Shown: positions 1 to 9,910, counted from the stretch's first letter. The stretch is DNA of 64,000 nt from DASRDU01 sp035560235 (GCA_035560235.1 DATMAG010000114.1:1-64000), one strand, 5' to 3'. The notes: generated by a model from the sequence alone, not told the origin. A program made the numbers and translations.

Positions 1-3000
1 CCGCCGTAGATGTATTCGGCCAGATAGCCGTTCGCATCCGTCGTCACCTTCACCATGCGGTTGGCCGCGTTGTAAGTATACTTCTGCCAGCTCCCGTCCG
101 CCGTCTGGCCGCGCATCAGATTGCCCGCCGGGTCGTATTCATACCCGGCAGTCGTGATCCGGTTGGTGAGCGTCTTGTTCTGCTGGCTCGCATCCTGATA
201 ACTCAGGCCGAAGCTCGTGATGCTCGTCGTGGTGTTGGGCAGGGCGGCGTCGAGCGGGACGTTCGTGTGCTGCGGCCCGCTTTTGGTCACGCTCGTCCGG
301 TTGCCGTAGCGGTCGTAAGCGTAACTCTGCGTCCACTGCGGATTGAGCGCCGGATCGCTCCCGCCTTTGACCTGAGCGAGCCGCCCCAGCGAATCATAGC
401 CAAAGGCCCGGCTCCGGTTCGGATTGTAATTGTCCGTCACCCGCGTCAACTGCCCCGTGCGTTTGCCTGCGGCGTCGGTGTAAGTGTATCCCAGATTAAC
501 CCGGGTCGTCGCGCCGATCACTACCTGCTGCGACGAGAGCAGCCCGGTCGGCGCTTCGTAAGCGTAACTTTCCGTCACCTGACTGCCGTTGCCGAGCGGG
601 AGCGTGAGCGAAGTCGTCTGGCTCGCCGGATTGTACTGGATGCCGCTGGCGAAAGTCGTTCCGTCATACTTCAGCGAGTCGAGACGGCTGGCGATGTCAT
701 AAGCCGGTTCGACGATCTTGCGCGGCGCCGTGCCGTTGTTCCACTGCGCCGGGTATTTGAGCATCGTCACCCGGTTGAGCGTGTCGTAGGTGTAATCAAA
801 GACCAGCGGCGCGGCGGTCTTTCCGGTAATCGTCTGCGTGCGCGTCTGCAGACGGCCTTCGTTGTCATAGACGAACTGCTCGCTGCCCATCCCGTACTGG
901 ACATTGCTGGCGAGCAATCGCGTCTTGTCCCGGTCGGTCTGCGTTTCATAAACATAACTGACGTTGTTGTAATCGTTGGCAATCGGCCAGGTGTTCGTCA
1001 AAGCGGTCGGCACGCCGCTCGTGTCATAGCTGACCGATTGCAGCCGGTTGAGCGGATCATTGTTGTAAATGAAATTTGTCTTTACGCCGCGCGCATCCGT
1101 GCGCCAGATCAGGTTCGAGCGATTGTCGTATGCGAACACATCGCTCCACTGCGCGCCGTTGGCGGCGGTGATCTTCTTCTGCGCCTGATCCCAGGTGGCG
1201 ACAAAGACGCCGCTGTCGTTGAGCGTCGCGTCACGTTCGGCCAGCTTCTGGTGCGTCATTCTGCCGAGCGTGTCGTAGCGGAATTTCCGCACCTGATCGC
1301 CCTGCGTAACCTGCGTCAGCCTGCCGAGGATGTCATAACTGTAACTGGTCAGATAACCGTTGGTGGCGACGGCATTGTTGTTTTCATTCGGCTCGACCAC
1401 TTCGACCAGGCGGTTCAGTGAATCAAAGCGCGCCCAGCGCTCGCGGTTCCACGGATCCTTCACCCGCACGGTCTGGCCCGGCGCGCCCTGCGTGGCCGCG
1501 CTCGGATAGCTCGCTTCGTTATAGAACCGCTGCGTCACGCTGCCATCAGGCGCGGTGATGCTGGTCGGGCGGTCCAGTTTGTCGTAAGCGTAAGTCGTCC
1601 ACTGCTCGCTTCCGGCAGTGCGATACGGACGTGTCTGCTGCCAGAGTCTGCCGATCTGGTCGAATTTCGTCGTCACGCTGTCAGGGACGTAATTGCCCTG
1701 ACTGTCCTTCGTCCAGGCCTGTTCGCCGTGGACACGGCCCGCGCCGTCCAGATACTTGTCGGTGCGCGCGGCCCAGTTCGCGCCACTCTCTCCGGCCTTG
1801 TAAACGAAGTCATAAACCGCCAGCCCGGTATCGTCATACAGGTGATACGCATAGCTGCCGGTCGGCGACTGTTCAGTGACAGGCCGGAGCGTCAGCGGAT
1901 CGTAGCTGATGATGAAGGCACTGGTCGTACTTGTATTCTGATGATCCGCGTCGCGCGAACTGTTGACCAGCCCGGTGTAAAGATCGTACACGGCGGTGGT
2001 CTTGTTCTGCTGCGTGGCGTCGGTGGCGGAACCGCGCGTAGTCGTCTCGGGCCAGCAGTACTGAGTGTTGCTCGTGAGGGTGAACTTCGTCTGCTCGCAG
2101 CAGGACGTGGACGCAGTGACCAGATTGCCGCAGACATCGTAAGTCCGCGTCTCCGTGACCGCATTGGAGGGGCTGGTCAGATCAGCGTCGGCATAGTGTC
2201 TGACCGTTGTCAGGTTGCCCCGGTATGTATTGGCCGGGCTGGAATGATTCGTGGCGGCTGAACCGCTCAGGGGCTGCAGGGCGGATTCGTCATAGCCGTA
2301 CTCGGTGCGTGAAACGCGATTGCCGGCAGCGTCACGAATATCCACCGCCGCCACCAGGCGGAAGATGTGCGGAGCGTCGTAATTCGTCGTCAGGTCGTTG
2401 AGATACTGCGTCACGGTGCGCCGCAGCAGCGTGGTTCCACCATAATCGTAATCCCGGGTCTCGGTCACCTGGTTGTGCCGCGCGCCGTAAAAATAATCGG
2501 TGGCCGTCACCTGCCCGCGCTCGTCCGTCACGACTGTCCGCTGCGGACGTGGTGACCAGTAATTGGCATTGGTTTTCCAGTTGGCCGGAGTATCCCAGAT
2601 CACTTCGGACTTCTGCAGCAGCGTGGCTCCATCTCTTGTCTCGTCGAATTTGATCATCCCGTACAGATCAGAGGTCACGTCATTGTTGGTGACCTGCCTG
2701 CTCATCAGCCCGTCAGGCCGGGTGACTTCGACGGTGCGCTCGGTGGAAGTCTCGGTCACATTGTATGTTGTGACAGCGGGACTGCCGGTGTCATTCGCCG
2801 CCCAGTCCTCGCTCATCTGCGTGAAGGAGGGTTCGCTGCCGAGCCCCAGCGCGCCGGTCGGATAGTTGTAAATCATCGAGAGCGACATCGCGCCACCGCT
2901 GATGGTCGGCTGCGTGGTCAGCGAATCGGTGATGCCGCCCAGCGTTGAACTCAGCCCGCGCATCTCCAGCACTTTCATCAGCATCCCGTAAGAGGAATAC

Positions 3001-4004
3001 GAATCAGCATCGCCGAACCAGTAACCGGTCTGCGTCGCGGGGTAATAGATGGCCTTCAGTGACTTGAGGGTCGAGTTGACGATGGCGGAAGTGTTTCTGA
3101 CCACGAGGCCGGAACTGAACCCGTAATTGCCGCTGGCCGGATTGACCGCTACATCTGTCCACTGGAAGCGGGCGATCACGCGGCGCGCGCCCGAACCGCC
3201 GCTGTTATAATCCGGGGCTGAGATCGCTGTGAGCAGCCCGGCAGCATCATAATGAAACTGGACGACGCGGCCCAGCGTGTCCGTGATCAGGTTGATCTTC
3301 GGCCCCTGACCGTTGACGTAGGAGATGGTGATGTAGTTGCCGCTCGCATCGGTAATCTGTGTCGGGTAGAGGCCGTCGTAATACTCGCGCGCGGCATTGT
3401 GCAGGTACCAGGGAGCCGCGCCGTAAGTGATGATCGTGCCATTGGGCAGTTGAGCCGTCGCATAGGGAGCAGGCTGATCGCTATAAGAAGCCACACAGTT
3501 GCCGGGCCCGCTCTGGCAGCCATAGTATGGATTGCGCCGCTGCCAGGTGACGTTGTAGTTAATCAGCGTGCCATCCGTCGTGAACCCGTTGTAATCGAGC
3601 CGCAGCACCTGATTCGGATCGCAGTTGATGCAGGGATAGCTGGTCCAGTTCTGCTGATAAATCGGGACCGAAGACGTGCCCCGGTAAGGATGTCGCGTGC
3701 CGTCCGGTTCGACCAGCATAAACCCGCCGCCGCTGCCGGTGCGCTCATCATTGCCCATGTTGATGAGCTTGCCGAAACCGAGCGTCCAGCCCGGAGCGGG
3801 CCAGTCCTGATCGATGTTCAGGGTGATCTCGTTCTGACTGGTATTGTAGTTGAATGCCTTGTGCCAGATGCGTGAGTTGTAACTGAGCGCCAGATTCAGA
3901 TCAATCCCGCGCCCATCAAGCGCAAGGAGCGGAGCAGCGAACTGAAAGTTGGTATTGCCTGTCACCCATGGCCGGGAATCTGTCCGGTCTCCCTGCCGGG
4001 ATCG
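1..4004 (-). CDS. RHS/YD-repeat protein, central part (runs off the left edge, frame broken from its N-terminal part)
   Basis: The minus strand is open in one frame from about 4004 to position 1 and carries no stop that I could find on the lines checked. It reads as a classic RHS protein. The first part has motifs such as SYNSRIWHKAFNYN and GWTLGFGKLINMG. After it come many YD-type repeats (for example YAYDKLDRPTSITAPDGSVT, YSYDILGRLTQVTQG, FAYDNRSNLIWRTD, YEYDPAGNLMRGQTADGSW). Such proteins are large secreted or surface proteins; the repeats build a hollow beta-shell around a variable C-terminal domain, which lies outside this window. This frame is offset by one base from the upstream segment at 3962-5134, so the two probably form one interrupted gene. 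The C-terminal effector or core domain cannot be judged here. Confidence 0.88.
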
Positions 4005-5134
4005 TCAGCGGTCGTGTAGTTGCCGGTATTCCATCCGTCCGGATTCGCGGGATCGCCGGACTGAAAGATCACGGGCGCGCCGACAGCGACACTGCTCTTG
4101 AAGTCCGAAAAGAGATTCCCGCCCGCCGTCAGCCAGCCGGATACAGCCTGCAAACCCATGCGGCCTGCTGACCCGCCCGGATGATCATTCACCGGCGAGG
4201 AAACCCGGTCAGCAGGCGCATCCGCCCTGCGCTTTCCGCTCACTCCTTCCTGACGCCTGCCGCGCGGGGCAGCCTGCGAGGTTTTATTCCCGGCGGGGGC
4301 TTTGACGACCGGCTGATCGCTGCTGCTGACCGGTGCTCCGGTCAGCACGTTCGTGGCATCCTCTTTCAGATCATCGAGGATCTGAATCAGCGTCTCTGCC
4401 CGGTGTCCGCCGATTTCAGCCGTCACCTTGTAATGTCCGGCCTTCCTGGCGGCGAACTCGCCTTTATGTGAAACCACTGCGCTGGCATCTGACGGCAATG
4501 AAACTTTAGCTCCTCTGGAGGAAAATGAGGCAGCTTCGTGAGTGACGATGCTGTCCTGCACCGGCAGGCTCTGTTTTTTGTCGGTATCCTCGCCGCTCCA
4601 GTCGAAAGCGATTCCGCTGACCGGGTTGCCGGAAGCATCGAGCCCGACAGCCTGCAGTACGACTGGCGCTCCGGCCTGCAGCGTCACGCTCTCAGGGAAG
4701 AGCTTCACGCTGACGACCCGGCGGTTGCGTTCTTCCTGTGTCTCCGGCGGCTGCTCTTTGAGCGGCGGCATCTTCGGCGCGCCCCTGCCATCCCAGCCCT
4801 GCGGATTCGGTTTCCCGCCCTGCGCGAATGGCAGCCGACGCCACCTTGTGGCCCAGCCGCTCACGTGCCACCAGAAGCCGAGTTCCTGCCAGTTCTCGTG
4901 CAGCATCGCGAAGGCGGTTTCCACAGTGGCGTGCGCTGCCTCCGGCCCGGCCAGCACCGTGTTGGTCAGCATAATCATTACCAGCATTACGCATACGAAC
5001 CGCTGGCCGAAACTCTGGTGTGAACTGCGAATCAATCCTGAAGCCTGAGTCACCAGTTCTGACTTCCTTCGACCAGTCAGTGCAGCGATAAAGGTTAAAG
5101 AAAGACAGTCGCGCAGGCAGGACAGAGATGGCAT
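3962..5134 (-). CDS. N-terminal part of the RHS-repeat protein (secreted, Ig-like domain)
   Basis: I place the start at the ATG ending at 5134 because a strong AAAGGAGG ribosome site lies 8 bases upstream (5143-5150); the longer in-frame start at 5170 would include that site. The product is about 390 residues. It has a hydrophobic segment near residues 45-65 (FVCVMLVMIMLTNTVLAGP) that should act as an export signal after an unusually long cytoplasmic lead. A low-complexity linker follows, then a region resembling a bacterial Ig-like domain (VKLFPESVTLQAGAPVVLQA). It ends in TGA at 3962-3964, in the linker just before the RHS body, which continues in another frame. I infer a frameshift (true or an assembly error) rather than two separate genes. 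Confidence 0.72.
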   Translation of the reverse strand: MPSLSCLRDCLSLTFIAALTGRRKSELVTQASGLIRSSHQSFGQRFVCVMLVMIMLTNTVLAGPEAAHATVETAFAMLHENWQELGFWWHVSGWATRWRRLPFAQGGKPNPQGWDGRGAPKMPPLKEQPPETQEERNRRVVSVKLFPESVTLQAGAPVVLQAVGLDASGNPVSGIAFDWSGEDTDKKQSLPVQDSIVTHEAASFSSRGAKVSLPSDASAVVSHKGEFAARKAGHYKVTAEIGGHRAETLIQILDDLKEDATNVLTGAPVSSSDQPVVKAPAGNKTSQAAPRGRRQEGVSGKRRADAPADRVSSPVNDHPGGSAGRMGLQAVSGWLTAGGNLFSDFKSSVAVGAPVIFQSGDPANPDGWNTGNYTTADDPGRETGQIPGHG

Positions 5135-5369
5135 CGGGGTTTCCTCCTTTAATTGTTCAGACTGAGGCACGGGATTCGACCTGGCTCTGGTGAGGACCAG
5201 AAGCCGTGACGCAATGACCGATGACTGCGGTCACGGCTGAATCGCGGGCCGGTTCAGCGCAATAGCTCTCGGCTGAGAGGCTGGGGTGATGCCTGGTTCG
5301 GGGCAGGCATCAGTTTCAAATCTCGTGCTGCAATACTGTTGCTGAAGAGCGCGTGGAGTGTAAATTGCA

Positions 5370-5379
5370 GGGGGGGGGG
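5370..5379 (+). repeat. Homopolymer run of ten G
   Basis: Ten consecutive G bases lie in the gap between the divergent RHS and rel genes, about 120 bases before rel and 235 bases before the RHS start. Runs of this length are prone to slippage and to sequencing error. It is not inside a gene, so any effect would be on promoter spacing. Confidence 0.9.
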
Positions 5380-5462
5380 TAGGAGTCAAGCGGTTTTTGA
5401 TCAGGGCTGCAAAAAGACTGAACCAGCCGCGGAGTGATCCTGAGCGGTGGTTCCGGGGGCAC

Positions 5463-5493
5463 TTCACATTCTCTGGGTTAAGCCTGCTATAAT
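5463..5493 (+). promoter_or_regulatory. Putative sigma-70 promoter of rel
   Basis: A perfect TATAAT at 5488-5493 is preceded by TG one base upstream (extended -10), with TTCACA at 5463-5468 and a 19-base spacer. The rel ATG begins at 5502, only 8 bases after the -10 box, so the transcript would begin at or almost at the start codon. That suggests a leaderless mRNA. Confidence 0.6.
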
Positions 5494-5501
5494 CGCTGAC
5501 G

Positions 5502-7709
5502 ATGATTCGCTTTGAGGATGTAGCCAGAACGGTTGAAAAGTACCATCCCGACGCTGATATGGATTTATTGCGCCGGGCCTACTTCTTTTCTGCCAGAGAG
5601 CATCGCGATCAGGTCAGAAAATCAGGCGAACCCTATCTGATTCATCCTATCTCAGTCGCGCAGATTCTGGCTGAAATGAAACTCGATGTCGTGACGATCA
5701 GCACCGGCTTTCTGCACGATGTGGTTGAGGACACGCTCACGACGCTCGATAACATCCGCGATTATTTCGGCCCCGAAGTGGCGCATCTGGTTGACGGCGT
5801 CACCAAGATCAGCAACCTCGGCAAAGTCTCGAAAGAGGAAGCTCAGGCTGAAAACCTGCGCAAGATGGTGCTGGCGATGGTGGATGACATTCGCGTGGTG
5901 CTGGTCAAGCTGGCTGACCGGCTGCACAACATGCGAACGCTGCAGCACCTGTCGCCCGAAAAGCGCAAGCGCATCGCGCAGGAGACGCTGGATGTTTACG
6001 CGCCCATCGCGCACCGGCTCGGAATGGGAAAGATTCGCGCCGAACTCGAAGACCTCGCCTTCAGGTATCTCGAACCCGAATCCTGCGAAAAGCTGCAGAC
6101 CGCGGTTGAAAAGCGCCGCTCGGCGATTGATGCCTTTCTCGAAGAGCTCCGCGCTCGCATCAGTCAGTACATGGCCGAAGAGAACATCCCGATTGTCGAA
6201 CTGCAGGGACGCACCAAGCGGCTGTACAGCATTCATCAGAAGATCAAGCGGCAGAAGATCACGCTCGATCAGGTTTATGACCTCGTGGCCGTGCGGATTC
6301 TGACCGAGGATGTGCGCGACTGTTACGCCGCGCTCGGCGTGATTCATCAGCACTGGCGGCCCGTGCCGGGGCGGTTCAAGGACTGGATTGCAACGCCGCG
6401 CGAAAACGGCTATCAGTCGCTGCACACTTCCGTGGTGGGCGATGAGGGGCAGCCCTTTGAAGTGCAGATTCGCACCGAAGAAATGCACCACATCGCCGAA
6501 GAAGGCATTGCCGCGCACTGGAAGTACAAGGAAGGCAAGGGCCGCGACACGAGCGAAGATGAGATGACGAAGTGGCTGCGCCGCCTGGTTGAATGGCATC
6601 AGGAACTGCCCGATGCGCGCGATTTCGTCGAAACGCTCAAGGTTGATCTCTATCAGTCAGAAGTCTATGCCTTCACGCCGAAAGGCAAAGTCATTTCGCT
6701 GCCGCGTGGCGCAACGCCGGTTGATTTTGCTTACGCCATTCACACCGAAGTCGGCAATCAGTGCACTGGCGCAAAAGTGAATGGCCGCATCGTGCCGCTC
6801 AAGTATGAAATCCGCAACGGCGAGATCATCGAAATCCTGACCACGCCCGGCCACAAACCGAGCCGCGACTGGCTTAACTTCGTCGTCACTTCCAAGGCGC
6901 GCAGCAAGATCAAGCACTGGCTGACCGAACAGCAGCGTGTGCAGTCCATCGAAATCGGGCGCAAGCTCTTTGAGAAGGAGGCCGCGCGTTTCAGGCTCAG
7001 GTCGAAGCAGGTGCTTGAGGACGAACGAATGGCGCAGATTCTCAGCGATCAGGGCTTCCACAAGGTTGACGAGATGTTTGCCGCGATCGGTTACGGCAAA
7101 CTTGCGCCGAAAACGATCCTCGTGCGCTTTGTGCCGGAAGAGAAGCTCAGCGAAATCGAGCAGGGCCGGACGACGCGCCTGCAGAAAGTCACCGAAGTCG
7201 TGCGCAAGGCGCTCAAACTCGGTGATGATCGCATTACGGTGAAGGGGATTGATGACGTGATGGTTTACCGGGCGCGCTGCTGTAATCCGATTCGCGGCGA
7301 GGAGGTGATCGGTTACATCACGCTCGGCAAGGGCGTCGCGGTTCACGCGCGGCGCTGCAGGAATGCCGCGAACCTGATGATCAATCGTGACCGCATTATC
7401 GAAGTTGACTGGGTCGGCGCGGACGGCGCAGCGCAGGCGGCTTACGCAGTCACGCTCTCAGTGCGCACCGAAGAGCGCACAGGCATGCTGGCAATGCTGA
7501 CCAATGCGATTGCCAACATCAAGACCAACATCCGCGACGCGCGCGCCAGCGTCCTCAGCGATGGCAGCGGGCGCATTGATGTGACGGTCGAAATCATGGA
7601 TATGAAACACCTGGAGCGCGTCATCAGCGCCGTCAAGGGGGTCGAAGGCGTGATTGATGTCGAACGTCTTGGCGCGCAGCCGCAGACGAACGGGCAGAGC
7701 GAACACTGA
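5502..7709 (+). CDS. rel: Bifunctional (p)ppGpp synthetase/hydrolase Rel
   Basis: This is a long RelA/SpoT-family protein of 735 residues, the usual length. The order is: an HD hydrolase domain with an intact HDxxED motif (His72, Asp73, Glu76, Asp77); a synthetase domain with RFKDWIATP and NGYQSLHTS; a TGS domain around residues 390-450 (VYAFTPKGKVISLPRG); and a C-terminal ACT domain (about 660-725). The intact HD motif means hydrolase activity is expected. The RFKD form, rather than the EFDD form of synthesis-only RelA, is typical of bifunctional Rel/SpoT enzymes. It should be the cell's main ppGpp enzyme for the stringent response. The -10 box sits 8 bases before the ATG and no ribosome site is visible, so translation may start on a leaderless message. 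Confidence 0.97.
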   Translation: MIRFEDVARTVEKYHPDADMDLLRRAYFFSAREHRDQVRKSGEPYLIHPISVAQILAEMKLDVVTISTGFLHDVVEDTLTTLDNIRDYFGPEVAHLVDGVTKISNLGKVSKEEAQAENLRKMVLAMVDDIRVVLVKLADRLHNMRTLQHLSPEKRKRIAQETLDVYAPIAHRLGMGKIRAELEDLAFRYLEPESCEKLQTAVEKRRSAIDAFLEELRARISQYMAEENIPIVELQGRTKRLYSIHQKIKRQKITLDQVYDLVAVRILTEDVRDCYAALGVIHQHWRPVPGRFKDWIATPRENGYQSLHTSVVGDEGQPFEVQIRTEEMHHIAEEGIAAHWKYKEGKGRDTSEDEMTKWLRRLVEWHQELPDARDFVETLKVDLYQSEVYAFTPKGKVISLPRGATPVDFAYAIHTEVGNQCTGAKVNGRIVPLKYEIRNGEIIEILTTPGHKPSRDWLNFVVTSKARSKIKHWLTEQQRVQSIEIGRKLFEKEAARFRLRSKQVLEDERMAQILSDQGFHKVDEMFAAIGYGKLAPKTILVRFVPEEKLSEIEQGRTTRLQKVTEVVRKALKLGDDRITVKGIDDVMVYRARCCNPIRGEEVIGYITLGKGVAVHARRCRNAANLMINRDRIIEVDWVGADGAAQAAYAVTLSVRTEERTGMLAMLTNAIANIKTNIRDARASVLSDGSGRIDVTVEIMDMKHLERVISAVKGVEGVIDVERLGAQPQTNGQSEH

Positions 7710-7762
7710 AGACTGCCCGTTGCTGAGCGACTCTGAGATCACTTTTTCCTGACCCGACCGGC

Positions 7763-7791
7763 TTCACCTGCCTCTGTTTTTACAGTACAAT
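7763..7791 (+). promoter_or_regulatory. Putative sigma-70 promoter of ridA
   Basis: TTCACC (7763-7768) and TACAAT (7786-7791) are separated by exactly 17 bases and lie about 45 bases before the ridA start. Confidence 0.55.
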
Positions 7792-7835
7792 CGCCGATCA
7801 ATCTGCGCGGTAAAATCACTCAATCACAGGACAGA

Positions 7836-8216
7836 ATGATTATGCAGAGCATTCACACTGATAGTGCGCCCAAAGCCATCGGGCCGTATTCACAGGCGAT
7901 CAAAGCCAATGGCCTGATCTTCGCTTCGGGACAGATCCCGCTCGACCCTGAAACGATGCAGATGGTCGAGGGTAATGTGCGCGCACAGACTGAGCGCGTG
8001 CTGAAGAATATGGAACAGGTTCTGGCCGCTGCCGGATCGTCTTTGCAGAAGGTCGTCAAAACCACGGTCTTTCTGGCCGATCTGAATGACTTCGCGGCAA
8101 TGAATGAGGTCTACTCGCAGTTTTTCGGAGAGACACGTCCGGCGCGCTCGACCGTTCAGGTCGCGCGGCTGCCGCGTGATGCGCGCGTCGAGATTGACGT
8201 GATTGCGCTGGAGTAA
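7836..8216 (+). CDS. ridA: RidA family enamine/imine deaminase
   Basis: The 126-residue product matches the RidA (YjgF/YER057c/UK114) family along its full length. It has the N-terminal AIGPYSQAI motif, the FASGQIPLDP strand and the C-terminal RPARSTVQVARLPRDARVEI segment, which contains the conserved arginine that binds the substrate carboxylate. RidA hydrolyses reactive 2-aminoacrylate and related imines from PLP enzymes, protecting other enzymes in the cytoplasm. An AGGA site lies shortly before the first ATG; a second ATG at 7842 is also possible and would remove only two residues. It has its own promoter and ends facing rpmB, with a heptamer-repeat hairpin between them. Confidence 0.95.
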   Translation: MIMQSIHTDSAPKAIGPYSQAIKANGLIFASGQIPLDPETMQMVEGNVRAQTERVLKNMEQVLAAAGSSLQKVVKTTVFLADLNDFAAMNEVYSQFFGETRPARSTVQVARLPRDARVEIDVIALE

Positions 8217-8259
8217 GTGGCAGGAATCTCAGGCAGGAAGGAACCCACGAATGCATCAA

Positions 8260-8319
8260 ATGCGGAATTCAGAATGCGGAGCAGGGAGCATGGTTTTCAT
8301 TCCGCGCTCCGCATTCGTG
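8260..8319. repeat. Period-7 repeat hairpin between ridA and rpmB
   Basis: Consecutive heptamers ATGCGGA, ATTCAGA, ATGCGGA, GCAGGGA, GCATGGT (8260-8294) are followed, after a short gap, by the opposite-strand forms ATTCCGC, GCTCCGC, ATTCGTG (8299-8319). The two halves can fold: GAATGCGGAGC at 8272-8282 pairs with GCTCCGCATTC at 8306-8316. It lies between convergent genes and could act as a terminator in both directions, although no T-run is present. Confidence 0.6.
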
Positions 8320-8326
8320 AAGATGC

Positions 8327-8518
8327 TTAAGCGGCCTTGAGAATCCTGCCTGCCTTCAGACAGCGGGTGCAGACGGTGACGCGCTTTGCCGCTTTGTTGA
8401 CAATGGCACGCACGCTTTGCAGATTGGGGTTGAAACGCCGCCGGGTTTTGTTGTTGGCGTGTGAAACGTTGTTGCCGAACATCGGCTTCTTGCCGCAGAC
8501 GCTGCATACTTTAGCCAT
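8327..8518 (-). CDS. rpmB: 50S ribosomal protein bL28
   Basis: The 63-residue product is a complete bL28: it begins MAKVCSVCGKKPMFGNNVSH and ends with RVTVCTRCLKAGRILKA. It keeps two CxxC pairs (Cys5/Cys8 and the VCTRC pair), so this is the zinc-binding form. It binds 23S rRNA near the E site in the large subunit. A GGAGG site lies upstream on the minus strand (complement of about 8522-8527). It stands alone, not next to rpmG, which is common outside enterobacteria. It converges with ridA. Confidence 0.97.
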   Translation of the reverse strand: MAKVCSVCGKKPMFGNNVSHANNKTRRRFNPNLQSVRAIVNKAAKRVTVCTRCLKAGRILKAA

Positions 8519-8722
8519 AATGACCTCCGAAGATTGTTCAGATAACCTGCTGGTGACATGAGTCAGCTCTCAATGCCAGGTACGAAACCGCAATTTATAG
8601 CAGAGGGCCGCGGCAGCGTCAATGCGCGCCTCCGGCACCGGCCTGATCGTTCCGGCTCTCATCGGCATCCATCAAATCCATCCATGAATCACTCAGTGGA
8701 GAAAATCAGGGAGATAATCACA

Positions 8723-9910
8723 GTGCGTAAATTACCGATCCCCGTGTTCCTTTTGCTCTTGTCCGTCCTGGCTGCCTCGTGTCAGAGCAGCAGCGGTTCC
8801 GGCACGAGCAGCAATCCCGGCGGCAATGAGACAGCCGCCGTCGTCAACGGCGCGAAAATTCTCGTCTCCGATGTTGACCGCGCGACCAGACAGCAGCTTG
8901 GCGGTCAGGAAAGTCAGCTTTCCCCGCTTGAACTCGCCGCCGCCAGGTTACAGTCGCTCGACAACCTGATCACTCAGGAGGTGCTCTATCAGCGCGCTCA
9001 GAAGGACAACCTCAAACCGACTGAGGATGAAATCAACACGTTCATCGCCAACAGCAAACAGCAGAGCGGGATGACCGAACAGGATTTTCAGAAGCAGCTC
9101 AAGGAGGCCAATCAGACTGAACAGCAGTTCCGCGAGGATGTGCGCAAACAGCTCTCCATTCAGAAGCTGTATGAGAAGCTGGCTGCGCAGTTGAAAGTGA
9201 CCGATATTGAAGTCGAGCAGTTCTTCAAAAACAATCCGAGCCTCTTTGTGGCTGAACCCGGCGTGCAGGTTTCGGACATCATCGTGGATCCGCGTGACAA
9301 TGGCACGAAATTCGATGCCAAGGGGGAACAGGCCGCGCAGCAGAAGATTCAGGCGATTTACAACCGGCTCAAAAGCGGTTCGGACTTCGCCACCGTTGCG
9401 CGCAGCGAGTCGGAGCACGAAAGCTTCAGACGCAGCGGCGATCTTGGCTTTATTCCACAGGCGCAGTTCGGCGCGCTCGCGCAGCAGGGACTGCCTGAAA
9501 CTCTCGGCGCGCAGTTGTGGGCGATGAAGGAAGGCGACATTACCGCTCCGATTCGCGACCGCAACGGCATCTGGCATATCTTCAAGCTGACCGGCAAGCG
9601 CACTGAAAAGCGCGATCTGACGCTCAATGATCCTGACGTCAGAAAGCAGATCAATGACGCGATTCTCGATCAGCGCAAGCAGCTTGTGAATGCCGCTCTG
9701 CTCACGCGCGCGCGCGACGAGGCGAAGGTGGAAAATTATCTGGCCGCGCGCGTGCTCGAAAACCCGAACAACCTGGGCGTGCTGCGTCCGGTGGCGCAGG
9801 GCGGCGCGGCGAGTCCGTCACCATCTGCGAGCGCGTCCCCGTCAGCTTCTGCCAGCCCGACCACACAGGCCGCACAAAAAGCCTCGCCTGCACCTGGCGC
9901 AAAGAAGTGA
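8723..9910 (+). CDS. PpiC/SurA-type peptidyl-prolyl isomerase lipoprotein
   Basis: I choose the GTG at 8723 because AGGGAG lies 9-14 bases upstream and because it gives a short lipoprotein signal ending in the lipobox LAASC; the open frame extends back to 8558 without signal features. The mature protein (about 375 residues) has a SurA-like helical N-terminal region (about residues 35-175, with TEDEINTFI and TEQDFQKQLKE), then a parvulin (PpiC) domain around residues 185-310 (QVSDIIVDP, RSGDLGFIPQAQF, GIWHIFKLTGKR). The tail is Ser/Ala/Pro-rich low-complexity sequence. It should be anchored in the periplasm and help fold or deliver outer-membrane proteins, which fits a genome with many large outer-membrane receptors. 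The exact start is moderately certain. Confidence 0.9.
   Translation: MRKLPIPVFLLLLSVLAASCQSSSGSGTSSNPGGNETAAVVNGAKILVSDVDRATRQQLGGQESQLSPLELAAARLQSLDNLITQEVLYQRAQKDNLKPTEDEINTFIANSKQQSGMTEQDFQKQLKEANQTEQQFREDVRKQLSIQKLYEKLAAQLKVTDIEVEQFFKNNPSLFVAEPGVQVSDIIVDPRDNGTKFDAKGEQAAQQKIQAIYNRLKSGSDFATVARSESEHESFRRSGDLGFIPQAQFGALAQQGLPETLGAQLWAMKEGDITAPIRDRNGIWHIFKLTGKRTEKRDLTLNDPDVRKQINDAILDQRKQLVNAALLTRARDEAKVENYLAARVLENPNNLGVLRPVAQGGAASPSPSASASPSASASPTTQAAQKASPAPGAKK

Larger units (their letters stand above)
5171..5501. other. Intergenic region between divergent RHS and rel genes
   Basis: This region holds the control regions for the RHS gene (minus) and rel (plus). The visible items are the minus-strand ribosome site region at its left side, a run of ten G at 5370-5379, and the rel promoter at its right end. 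The reading frame at 5231-5467 on the minus strand has no ribosome site and no recognisable protein features, so I do not call it a gene. Confidence 0.6.

Noticed and set aside
267..1421. 384-residue plus-strand open frame
   Set aside because: It is antisense to the RHS repeats, which read clearly as YD-type repeats on the minus strand. Its Arg/Val-rich translation is a mirror of the repeat codons.
5652..6599. 315-residue minus-strand open frame opposite rel
   Set aside because: It mirrors the well-conserved synthetase/hydrolase coding region, and the sense strand has full family motifs.
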